From assembly GCA_937958045.1 (NCBI GenBank), contig CALFXL010000030.1:1-64000 (forward strand): DNA of 64,000 bases. The letters run 5' to 3'. The notes under the pieces are model-generated. The model searched no databases. It had not been told where the DNA came from and saw only the letters and a program-made list of their open reading frames with translations. Origin of the DNA: an uncultured Opitutaceae bacterium. GTDB lineage: Bacteria; Verrucomicrobiota; Verrucomicrobiia; Opitutales; Opitutaceae. Positions 1 through 6,977 of this stretch are shown in pieces. The translations under genes were made by a program, and so were the position numbers. Numbering within the stretch: the first letter of the stretch is position 1; the number at the start of each line of letters is the position of its first letter.

Positions 1-497
1 GCGGTGACTTTGGCGACGATGGGCACGAGACTTTCGTTGACCCATTGGTCTTTGTTGGGGTCGTTGGCGTTGGCGGGATCGTTGCCATCGACGCGATAGC
101 GTTTTTGCTGTGTGGGCGGCAGCACGCGAACTTCGAGATCATCGAGTGTGAGGACGCCGGGCGTGCCTTCGATGCCGGAGGAAAGCACGACATTGCCGAG
201 GAGGAATTTTTTGACCTCGGGAAGATCGTCCAACGGGAACGTTTTCGCGGATGCAGCGGGGGCGGGGACGTGGGTGGAGTTGGCGAGGGTGTGTCGCTCG
301 ATGTCGTTGATGATATACGAATACACGTAATCGAGCGCGGTCTCGGCGGCGGCGTTGGCCTGGAGCTGGAGTTCGCGCTGGACGTTGATGCGCCGCTGCG
401 TGTTGAGGAGACTCATCACGGACGCGGCCACGATGGCGATGATCAGCGTGGTCATCATCACGCCGGCGAGGATGGAGCCTTGGGAATTGGTTTTCAT
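1..497 (-). CDS. PilX-like pilus assembly protein, 3' end beyond window edge
   Basis: The frame stays open from an ATG at 495-497 to the left edge, so the C-terminus is missing (165 codons seen). The N-terminus is a short polar stretch, then one long hydrophobic helix at about residues 8-30, then an alanine- and glutamine-rich segment, as in PilX-type or minor-pilin-like proteins of type IV pili and type II secretion. The rest is soluble and proline-rich with no motif I recognise. It is the third gene of a leftward run with two prepilin-like genes upstream, 22 bases after the previous stop. The role as a minor component of a pilus or pseudopilus is inferred from this context. Confidence 0.6.
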   Translation of the reverse strand, partial: MKTNSQGSILAGVMMTTLIIAIVAASVMSLLNTQRRINVQRELQLQANAAAETALDYVYSYIINDIERHTLANSTHVPAPAASAKTFPLDDLPEVKKFLLGNVVLSSGIEGTPGVLTLDDLEVRVLPPTQQKRYRVDGNDPANANDPNKDQWVNESLVPIVAKVT

Positions 498-519
498 GGA
501 GCGAAGAGGACGAAGGGGA

Positions 520-1191
520 TCAGCCGCGGATGAAGAAGGAGGCGTCGATGAGCTTTTTGCTCACGGCGCGTTTGTTGCCGTCGCCTTGGATGGATTCGAC
601 GGTGAGAATGCCTGAGTGGCCGCGTTCGCGGACGAGGAAAACGCCGACGCCGGAATCGGTCGGCTGGAGGTTATCGGCGACGTTGCGGAACGAGAAAGTG
701 TCGAAGTTATCGACGAGGATTTCCTCGAGGGTCTTGGGCTTCGTGTTGGTGGCGGGATCGCCCTGTTCGGAGGTGGGCACATTGTACACGAATTTGCGGA
801 GTGTCTTCTTGGAAGGCGTGAAGACGTAGCCGGTGACCTGCGTGTAGGACGTGGCGGTGGAGCCGGCGAGGGCTTTGCCGCGGGTGAGGATGAGGACGTT
901 GCCGCGCTCGCCGTTGTTGAGGCGCACGGTGGAGTCCTTCATGTCGTCCTTGGTGAAATCCTTGTACACGGCCATGCCATTGGCGGTTTTCGAGTCCACC
1001 GAGATGGCGGTGAAGATGCTCCACTGAGAGAGGTCGTTGATGGAGGTGTTGGTGGATTTGACGGAGGAACGAGAGCCCTCGACCAGGAACCACATGGCGG
1101 CGCCGCCGACGGCTACGCTGATGCTGGAGGCGATGAGAATTTCGGTGAGCGTGTAACCGCGTTTGCGAGAGGAAGAGCGAAAGAGTTTCAT
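520..1191 (-). CDS. Prepilin-like protein, PilW/GspJ type
   Basis: A 223-residue protein with a type IV prepilin N-terminus: a short basic leader ending in a glycine before YTLTEILIA, with glutamate at mature position 5, then a hydrophobic helix to about residue 35. Such proteins are cleaved and methylated by PilD and act as minor pilins or pseudopilins. An in-frame extension upstream exists, but the ATG at 1189-1191 puts the leader at normal length and overlaps the previous stop by 4 bases, which suggests translational coupling. The body is mostly beta-strand-like and contains no catalytic motif. PilW and GspJ cannot be told apart from sequence alone. Confidence 0.75.
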   Translation of the reverse strand: MKLFRSSSRKRGYTLTEILIASSISVAVGGAAMWFLVEGSRSSVKSTNTSINDLSQWSIFTAISVDSKTANGMAVYKDFTKDDMKDSTVRLNNGERGNVLILTRGKALAGSTATSYTQVTGYVFTPSKKTLRKFVYNVPTSEQGDPATNTKPKTLEEILVDNFDTFSFRNVADNLQPTDSGVGVFLVRERGHSGILTVESIQGDGNKRAVSKKLIDASFFIRG

Positions 1192-1853
1192 GGCTTGGCG
1201 GTGGACTTGAGGGCTTGCGGATTTACGACGGCGAGGCGCACGGTGCCTTCCTGCCAGTCGGTGCGTTGCGGCATGCGCCATTGATAAACGAGAGCGACCT
1301 CCATGGCTTGGACGATGCCACCGAGCTCGGGATCGGGATCCCGTTGGTCGTTGTAACGGAGCGTGAGCCAGTAGCGTGTGGGGAGTTTGGTGGCCTTGGC
1401 TTCACTCTCCATCGGCACATCGACGTTGGTGTAGGTGGTGTTGATGACCTCGCCATCCACGACATTCAGAATGAGCTCCACCGGACGAAGACCGGAGGGA
1501 AAATTATATGACGCGTACGGATTGGGCGTCGGCGGCGTGTACGCGGGATCGGCGATGAGGACGAGCGTCGTGTGCGTGCCTGTGGGACTTGCGAGCGCGT
1601 TTTTGTGGAGCGTTTCGAGCTCGGTGTAGTTTTTAAGACGGAGCTGCTCGAGGATGTTGAGCGCGGTATTCGTGACTTGGGTACGGTAACGAATGGCGAT
1701 GGATGCGCGTTGATTTTGCAGGAACATCGCCGTCGCCGACATGGCGAGCACGGTGAAAATCGTGGCGGCGATCATCACCTCCACGAGCGAAACACCGCGC
1801 TTGCGCGACGAACGCGGGCGGGGGGGGCAGAAAGAATCGCGAGGAAAATCCAT
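1188..1853 (-). CDS. Prepilin-like protein, PilV/GspI type
   Basis: A 221-residue protein with a 20-residue basic leader, then a prepilin cleavage site (KRG before VSLVEVMIAA) and a hydrophobic helix. Glutamate lies at position 5 of the mature protein, as in PilV/GspI minor pilins. It is the first gene of the leftward pilin-like cluster and overlaps the next gene by 4 bases. The C-terminal two thirds have no recognised motif. The three genes probably form the tip complex of a pseudopilus or type IV pilus; the major pilin and the ATPases are not in the window. Confidence 0.75.
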   Translation of the reverse strand: MDFPRDSFCPPRPRSSRKRGVSLVEVMIAATIFTVLAMSATAMFLQNQRASIAIRYRTQVTNTALNILEQLRLKNYTELETLHKNALASPTGTHTTLVLIADPAYTPPTPNPYASYNFPSGLRPVELILNVVDGEVINTTYTNVDVPMESEAKATKLPTRYWLTLRYNDQRDPDPELGGIVQAMEVALVYQWRMPQRTDWQEGTVRLAVVNPQALKSTAKP

Positions 1854-1889
1854 GCGTCGAGTTTAGCGAAACGCGGCGCGGCGCGGTAG

Positions 1890-1922
1890 GGTCGATGGTC
1901 GGTTATTGGTCCCTGGTCTGAT
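1890..1922. repeat. Degenerate heptamer repeat, element A1
   Basis: About four to five 7-base units with a recurring GGT/GGTC core sit in the gap between the pilin-like operon and nadA. Read on the opposite strand, the units resemble the ACC-containing units of the elements near 4.2 kb and 33.1 kb. There is no open frame or T-tract. It is one of three repeat blocks in this gap. Confidence 0.55.
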
Positions 1923-1967
1923 AGGGCCGAATGGCCCTGCCTGCGCAGGGAGCGGGAACGCGCAGCG

Positions 1968-2002
1968 TTCAACTTCCAGCGTCCAACGCTGAACGTCCAA
2001 TG
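1968..2002. repeat. Degenerate heptamer repeat, element A2
   Basis: Five consecutive 7-base units in exact phase, consensus close to TCCAACG (units such as TTCAACT and CTGAACG). The same unit type recurs at 31315-31363 and 36067-36121. A perfect 6-bp hairpin, CCCTGC-N4-GCAGGG, lies just upstream at 1935-1950. Confidence 0.65.
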
Positions 2003-2059
2003 GGTGACATGACATCCAAAGGAGAGCGCCGGCTGAACGGCGGGCGTTGCGTGATCGGT

Positions 2060-2116
2060 GGAGCAAGTGCGCTTACGCCGCTTGCTCCTCTTACACTTCT
2101 TATCCTCTTACGCTCT
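2060..2116. repeat. Nonamer repeat with inverted arm, element A3
   Basis: Units of about 9 bases starting CTTAC or CTTGC follow one another directly behind the nadA stop. The first arm GGAGCAAG (2060-2067) is the exact complement of CTTGCTCC (2081-2088), so an 8-bp hairpin can form. The same unit type follows the TPR gene at 3249-3304. No U-run follows the hairpin, so an ordinary intrinsic terminator is not supported. Confidence 0.6.
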
Positions 2117-2121
2117 TTCCA

Positions 2122-3102
2122 TCACCGCTTGCTCCAATCGAGCATGCGCTGGATGGGCGTGAGCGCGGCGGTGCGGATTGATTCGGGCAACTCGATTTGC
2201 GGGCTCATGGTTTTGAGCGCGTCGCGCACCTTCTCGATCGTGTTCATTTTCATGAAGCGGCAATCGTTGCAGGCGCAGCTATCGGTCGGGCCGGCGATAA
2301 ATGTTTTGTCGGGCACTTCGCGTTGCAGGCGATGAAGCATGCCGCTTTCGGTGACGACGATGATTTCTTTCGCGGGCGTTTCACGGGCGAACTTCACCAT
2401 GAGTTCGGTCGAGCAAACTTCGTCCGCGAGATCGCGTACGGCTTGCACGCATTCCGGGTGGGCGACGACGGGCGCGTTCGGGAATTGCGCGCGCACTTTC
2501 TCCAGCGCTTTTACGGTGAACTGCACATGCGCGTAACAGCTGCCGGGCCACAGGCGCATCTTGCGTCCGGTTTTCTGCGAGACCCACTGGCCGAGATTTT
2601 GGTCGGGAACGAAAAGGATCTCTCGATCGGCCGGGATTTGGTTAACGATTTTAACGGCGTTGCCGCTGGTGCAGATGACATCGCACAGCGCTTTCACCGC
2701 GGCCGAGCAATTGATGTAGGCGACGACATATACGTCGGGATTCGCGGCCTTGTACGCGGCGAGACGATCGGCGGGACAGGAATCGGAGAGCGAGCAGCCG
2801 GCGTTGAGATCGGGCAGAAGAACCGTGCGCGACGGATTCACGATCTTCGCGGTTTCGGCCATGAAATGGACGCCGCAGAAAAGAATCACGTCGGCCTGCG
2901 ATGCCTGCGCCTGATACGCGAGACCGAGGGAATCGCCCACGTAGTCGGCGACCTGCTGGATGGCCTCGACTTGGTAATTGTGCGCGAGGATGACGGCGTT
3001 GCGTTCGCGTTTGAGGGCGAGGATTTCCTCCTGGATCGGCGTGAGGGCGGGGGCCTTCGCGCGTGGAGCGAGGACGTGCGGCTCGTAGTCGAGGACTGGC
3101 AT
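2122..3102 (-). CDS. nadA: Quinolinate synthase
   Basis: NadA condenses iminoaspartate with dihydroxyacetone phosphate to quinolinate, the first committed intermediate of de novo NAD synthesis, using a [4Fe-4S] cluster in the cytoplasm. The 326-residue product has the family landmarks: AHNYQ near the N-terminus, GCSLSDSC, HPEC and a C-terminal DSCACNDC cysteine group. I chose the ATG at 3100-3102 (MPVLDYEP); a longer frame exists upstream but is not typical of the family. nadB and nadC are not adjacent, so iminoaspartate must come from an enzyme encoded elsewhere. The gap downstream is filled with repeat element A3. Confidence 0.95.
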   Translation of the reverse strand: MPVLDYEPHVLAPRAKAPALTPIQEEILALKRERNAVILAHNYQVEAIQQVADYVGDSLGLAYQAQASQADVILFCGVHFMAETAKIVNPSRTVLLPDLNAGCSLSDSCPADRLAAYKAANPDVYVVAYINCSAAVKALCDVICTSGNAVKIVNQIPADREILFVPDQNLGQWVSQKTGRKMRLWPGSCYAHVQFTVKALEKVRAQFPNAPVVAHPECVQAVRDLADEVCSTELMVKFARETPAKEIIVVTESGMLHRLQREVPDKTFIAGPTDSCACNDCRFMKMNTIEKVRDALKTMSPQIELPESIRTAALTPIQRMLDWSKR

Positions 3103-3248
3103 GATGGAAAGAGTGGTTAGCAATGCGCACCGCGAGCGGTGCTGGCAACCCCGCGTTACGAAAACTCCCGCCCGCACATGATGTGGATCAAGGAAAGGCG
3201 AGGGCTCGGGGCGGGGGAGGAAAGGCCGGAATTGGATACCAGCTGTCG

Positions 3249-3304
3249 CTTACCGGCTTACGCCGTTTAATCCTCTTGCTCCGCTTCTGCGCTTCCCCCG
3301 CTCA
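3249..3304. repeat. Nonamer repeat, element I
   Basis: Six units of 8-9 bases, most starting CTTAC, CTTGC or CTTCN, run without interruption into the stop codon of the TPR gene at 3306. On the coding strand of that gene they read as purine-rich units ending in TAAG or CAAG. The unit type matches element A3 behind nadA, so two neighbouring leftward genes have the same repeat type at their 3' ends. Confidence 0.6.
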
Positions 3305-3305
3305 C

Positions 3306-3674
3306 TCAGCTTTCCGGATTCAAGCGTGCGAGGATGGCTTTGAACTGTGGGTCGTTTTTGAGCTCTTCCAAGTCCGGATCTTGCGACATCCACGCGTAGT
3401 CGTCGTAGCCGAGATCGACGGCGTCGCGGAGGGATTTCAGCGCGTCGGCTTTGCGTTTCGAGAGCGCGAGGCTGCACGCGAGATTGTAGTGCGCGGTGGC
3501 GTTTTCCGGGAGCAGCTTCACGAGCTTGCGATCCATGCGAAGGCCATCGGCAATGCGGCCTACGCGTGTGTAGAGACCGCCGAGGAGTTCGATCACCTCG
3601 GGATTGCGGGGATCGTGACGGAAAACCGATTCGAAGAAGGAGATCTCGAAGGCCGGATCGGAATGCTTGCCCAT
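3306..3674 (-). CDS. Small TPR-repeat protein
   Basis: A 122-residue soluble protein with helix pairs of tetratricopeptide type: one repeat around residues 22-55 (containing LLGGLYTRVGR) and a second around 58-92 (containing AHYNLACSLALSKR). A C-terminal segment with DPDLEELKNDPQFKAIL is typical of end-capping TPR units. There is no signal peptide. It lies 12 bases behind the Fur-like gene in the same direction, so the two are probably co-transcribed. TPRs bind protein partners; the partner cannot be inferred. Confidence 0.8.
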   Translation of the reverse strand: MGKHSDPAFEISFFESVFRHDPRNPEVIELLGGLYTRVGRIADGLRMDRKLVKLLPENATAHYNLACSLALSKRKADALKSLRDAVDLGYDDYAWMSQDPDLEELKNDPQFKAILARLNPES

Positions 3675-3686
3675 GCCTGGCCAGAC

Positions 3687-4184
3687 TCAGGATCGATTTT
3701 TGCACGCGCCGGTTTGCCGGAATGCGTTGCACTGCGCGCTGACCTGAAGGCGTTGAGAGACGGGAGTCAGGCCGAGCTTGGAAGAAACGGTGGCACCGTA
3801 CCACTCCATGAAAGGAGCGGCGATTTCGAAGATCTTGTCGCAATCCATGCAGATGACCTGAGCCACCTGCGTGTTGTTGTCGGCGTTGGGCAGATAGTAT
3901 TTCAGGTTCTTGCCGATATCGACTTCGCGGACGAGCGCGGCCTCGGTCATGATCGGAAGCGTGCGATACACGGTGGCGCGCGACACGGAGTCGTCGATCG
4001 CGCGGGCGTGGTCGAGCAGTTCTTCGGCGGTGAAATGCTCTTTTTGGGAGAAAGCAGCTTCGAAGATGGCCAGACGCTGTCCGGTCACGCGAAGGCCTTT
4101 GCGGGCGAGGTACGACTGAAATTTTTCGCGGGCAGCTTCGTTGGTCACAGCGAGGAAGTTCGGGTTAGCGCCCGGCTCTGTCAA
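3687..4184 (-). CDS. Fur-family regulator with altered metal sites
   Basis: A 165-residue protein with a Fur winged-helix N-terminus (GLRVTGQRLAIFEA; SVSRATVYRTL as recognition helix) and a dimerisation domain. One structural zinc CxxC is intact (ICMDC). The usual histidine-rich run before it, which supplies regulatory metal ligands in Fur, PerR and Zur, is replaced by asparagine, threonine and glutamine. The second CxxC reads CNAF, with a stray cysteine seven residues later. The helix-2 histidine (EHFTAEEL) is kept. It is probably a DNA-binding regulator that does not sense Fe(II) in the usual way. Co-directional with the TPR gene downstream and divergent from priA. Confidence 0.85.
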   Translation of the reverse strand: MTEPGANPNFLAVTNEAAREKFQSYLARKGLRVTGQRLAIFEAAFSQKEHFTAEELLDHARAIDDSVSRATVYRTLPIMTEAALVREVDIGKNLKYYLPNADNNTQVAQVICMDCDKIFEIAAPFMEWYGATVSSKLGLTPVSQRLQVSAQCNAFRQTGACKNRS

Positions 4185-4242
4185 GAAGGTGGGGAAGCGG
4201 TGGGCGGTGTTGGACGAGTGACGGGGGAAGAGGGAAAGGGGA

Positions 4243-4406
4243 AATGCTTAATGGGGAATGACCAATGAGGAGTGCCAATGACTGATGACCAAAAGGGGCA
4301 GACTGATGTGGGAAGAGGTTTTTCCCACCGGTCACGGCCATTGGTCACTGATCATTTTCTCCGTCCTTCGTCATTCGGCCTTCGAGATTCGTCATTCCTC
4401 GTTTCC
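4243..4406. repeat. Two-armed heptamer repeat, element B
   Basis: The fur/priA divergent gap holds seven units near AATGACC (4243-4290; one unit is 6 bases) and, after a spacer with a short inverted repeat, eleven uninterrupted 7-base units of opposite sense near GGTCATT/TCATTCG (4330-4406). The arms are imperfect complements and could fold back on one another. Spontaneous coding is unlikely because the units vary too much. Any fur or priA promoter must lie in or beside it. Confidence 0.75.
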
Positions 4407-4444
4407 TCTCTTCCCCCTTGCATCGATGCGCGGGGCGCGGCGTC

Positions 4445-6694
4445 ATGGCCGGTCTCATGATCGTCGGTGTGCACCCGCTCGCGGGTTTCGATAAGCTTCT
4501 CCACTATCGTGTGCCGCCCGCGCTGACCGAGGCTGTCGGCATCGGGTCGCTCGTGCGCATACCGATCGTGAACCGTCTGCATCTCGGCATTGTCGGCGAG
4601 ATCGGGGAGCCGAAAGGTTTTCCGCTGGAGAAACTAAAAACCATCGCCCAGCTCGTGCAGCCGTTTCCCGCGCTCACGCCGGATTTGCTCGGACTGGCGC
4701 GTTGGATGGCGGCCTACTATGCGTGCGGCATCGATACGATCATCGAGACGATGTTGCCCGCCGCGGTCCGCAACGAAGCCGGTCTCAAGGTCGAAAAACA
4801 ATTGTCCATCGCGCAAAAACTGCCTGCGGACGAATTCGAAAAACTCGAACGTCGCGCACCGCAACAGGCGAAGTTGTACCGGTTTTTGGAGCAGCAATTT
4901 AAACCGCAGAAAAAGAGCCTCGTGTTGAATCGTCTCGGCATCACGCCGGCCGTGGCCGCGGCGCTCGTGAAGCGCGGTATCGTGCGTGAAGAAACGAAGC
5001 GCGTGGAGCGCGTGGCATACGCGGACGATTGGGCGGCGGGCGAGACGGTGGCAGCGTTGCCGCCGGTGCTGAATCCGCAACAAGTCGCCGCAGGCGAAGC
5101 GCTGGTGAAAAGCCTGCGCGAGCAGACGTTTGGCGTGACGCTGCTTCATGGCGTGACGGGTTCGGGGAAAACCGAGGTGTATCTGCACGCGGTGCACGAG
5201 GCGCTGGCGGCGGGCGGCGGCGTGATTTTTCTTGTGCCCGAAGTCGCGCTGACGCCGCAAACGGTGGCGCGTTTGCGCGGACGTCTCGAAGCGATCGCAC
5301 CGGGACAAAAAACCGTCGTCTGGCACAGCCACTTGAGCGAAGGCGAACGCATCGACGGCTGGCACGCGCTGGCGTCGGGCGAAGCGCGTGTGGTCGTGGG
5401 CGCGCGCTCGGCGATTTTTGCGCCCGTGCAAAATCTCCGCCTCATCGTCGTCGACGAAGAGCATGAGCCGGCGTACAAGCAGGACGAGACGCCGCGTTAT
5501 CACGGCCGCGATGTGGCGGTGATGCGCGCGAAGCTAGCGAACGCGCTTTGTTTGCTCGGCTCGGCGACGCCATCGCTCGAGTCGTTCGCCAACGCGTCCT
5601 CCGGCAAATACCGGCTGCTGCAGCTTACGCAGCGGGTGGATGCGCGGAAACTGCCCGACATCGACATCGTGGACATGCGCATCGAAGTGATGCGCTCGCG
5701 CGGCATGACGACGCTTTCGCGCCGGTTGGTGAATGCGATGCAGGCACGTTTCGAGCGACGCGAGCAGACGATCCTGTTTATCAATCGCCGCGGTTATTCC
5801 TCGTCGATGATGTGCACGGAATGCGGGCACGTCGAAGAATGCGAACATTGCAGTATCTCGATGACGTACCACCGCGCGGACGAGATGTTGCGCTGTCACT
5901 TGTGCGGCACGGAGCGCCCGGCGCCGTTGTCGTGTCCGAAGTGTCGCTCAGTGAAAATCCGCTGGCGCGGACTCGGCACGCAGCGTGTGGAAGAAGCCGT
6001 GCGCCGCGTGGTGCCGCGTGCGCGTATTGAAAGAATGGATACGGACACGATGTCGAAGAAACATCGTTTCCGCCAGGTGCTCGGCGATTTCCGCGCGGGC
6101 AAAATCGATATCCTCGTCGGCACGCAGATGATCGGCAAGGGGCTCGATTTTCCGAACGTGACGCTGGTCGGCCTGATCGATGCGGACATCTCGATGCATG
6201 TGCCGGATTTTCGCGCCAACGAGCGGACGTTCCAATTGCTCGTGCAGGTGGCGGGACGCGCCGGCCGTGGGGATCGCGCGGGAGAAGTGGTGGTGCAAAC
6301 TTTCACGCCCGAAGCGGAGGCGATTCAATTTTCGCGTCACGCGGACTTCGAGGGGTTCGCGGCGAGCGAGTTGAAGATGCGCGGGCAGTTTGGCTATCCG
6401 CCGTATCGGCATTTGATCCATCACAGTTTCCGTGGGCCGAATCCCGAAAAACTGCAGTTCTTCGCGGAGCAATGGGCGCGCCGTGTCGAAGCCGAGCTGG
6501 GCAATCGCGTGGAGCTACGCGGTCCCTCACCATCGCCAATCGAAAAGATCAAAGACGAGTATCGCTGGCAGCTGTGGTATTTTACCACGCAGGTCACGAA
6601 AGTCGTGGCAGACCTCTCCCGTCTGCGGGCAGAATTTGCCTGGCCGGACGACGTGGTGCAGGTGCTCGACGTCGATCCGATGAGCTTGGTGTAA
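4445..6694 (+). CDS. priA: Primosomal replication restart helicase PriA
   Basis: PriA binds stalled or repaired forks and reloads the replicative helicase. The 749-residue product has the 3' fork-binding N-terminal domain, a Walker A (GVTGSGKTEVYL) near residue 245, a DEEH Walker B, and a zinc-binding module with paired cysteines (CTECGHVEEC, CHLCG, CPKC). It ends with a conserved helicase C-terminal lobe containing QVAGRAGRG. Length and motifs are normal. The ATG at 4445 (MAGLMIVGV) is preferred; a second ATG at 4457 is also possible. It is divergent from fur and no gene follows in the same operon. Confidence 0.95.
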   Translation: MAGLMIVGVHPLAGFDKLLHYRVPPALTEAVGIGSLVRIPIVNRLHLGIVGEIGEPKGFPLEKLKTIAQLVQPFPALTPDLLGLARWMAAYYACGIDTIIETMLPAAVRNEAGLKVEKQLSIAQKLPADEFEKLERRAPQQAKLYRFLEQQFKPQKKSLVLNRLGITPAVAAALVKRGIVREETKRVERVAYADDWAAGETVAALPPVLNPQQVAAGEALVKSLREQTFGVTLLHGVTGSGKTEVYLHAVHEALAAGGGVIFLVPEVALTPQTVARLRGRLEAIAPGQKTVVWHSHLSEGERIDGWHALASGEARVVVGARSAIFAPVQNLRLIVVDEEHEPAYKQDETPRYHGRDVAVMRAKLANALCLLGSATPSLESFANASSGKYRLLQLTQRVDARKLPDIDIVDMRIEVMRSRGMTTLSRRLVNAMQARFERREQTILFINRRGYSSSMMCTECGHVEECEHCSISMTYHRADEMLRCHLCGTERPAPLSCPKCRSVKIRWRGLGTQRVEEAVRRVVPRARIERMDTDTMSKKHRFRQVLGDFRAGKIDILVGTQMIGKGLDFPNVTLVGLIDADISMHVPDFRANERTFQLLVQVAGRAGRGDRAGEVVVQTFTPEAEAIQFSRHADFEGFAASELKMRGQFGYPPYRHLIHHSFRGPNPEKLQFFAEQWARRVEAELGNRVELRGPSPSPIEKIKDEYRWQLWYFTTQVTKVVADLSRLRAEFAWPDDVVQVLDVDPMSLV

Positions 6695-6772
6695 CGCGGC
6701 TTGCGCGGGCGCGCTAAAATGCGGCCTTCGCGCAATGCATTATGCACTTGCTGGACGGAAAACCAGTTGCAG

Positions 6773-6788
6773 CCTGCATTTATGCAGG
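6773..6788. other. Short hairpin CCTGCA-N4-TGCAGG
   Basis: A perfect 6-bp inverted repeat with a 4-base loop lies in the 283-base gap between priA and the sigma-54 activator gene. It is the first of three inverted repeats in this gap. There is no T-tract, so a terminator role for priA is doubtful. Confidence 0.4.
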
Positions 6789-6843
6789 AGGTTCGCACCA
6801 ATACCCCGATTGCTCATGCAAAAAATCTCTCTCGGGGCATATC

Positions 6844-6860
6844 TCTCAAGATGCTTGAGA
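6844..6860. promoter_or_regulatory. Palindrome TCTCAAG-ATG-CTTGAGA, possible operator
   Basis: A perfect 7-bp inverted repeat with a 3-base centre, about 120 bases before the response-regulator ATG, in a locally AT-rich stretch. The symmetry suits a dimeric DNA-binding protein or a small RNA hairpin. Binding by the neighbouring activator is a guess. Confidence 0.4.
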
Positions 6861-6895
6861 CTAAATACTTAAAAATCAACTGATCGTAGAAAAGC

Positions 6896-6932
6896 GCGGC
6901 GCGAGTGCAATTTGCGCTACGAATCGCGCCGC
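6896..6932. other. Inverted repeat GCGGCGCGA...TCGCGCCGC before the activator gene
   Basis: A perfect 9-bp stem with a 19-base loop, 45 bases before the ATG at 6978, so it would lie in the leader of the mRNA if transcription starts upstream. It could affect translation or be a binding site. No further evidence. Confidence 0.4.
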
Positions 6933-6977
6933 GGCACGGAGTTGGCGTCAACGTTTCAGCAATACCCACACCTTTCT

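Noticed and set aside
4243..4406. Repeat elements as ordinary Rho-independent terminators
   Set aside because: Arms can pair but are imperfect and no T-run follows; several lie upstream of divergent genes, where a terminator has no use.
6701..6883. Small plus-strand frame of 60 codons after priA
   Set aside because: No ribosome site, no recognisable domain, and the sequence contains inverted repeats more suited to a regulatory gap.
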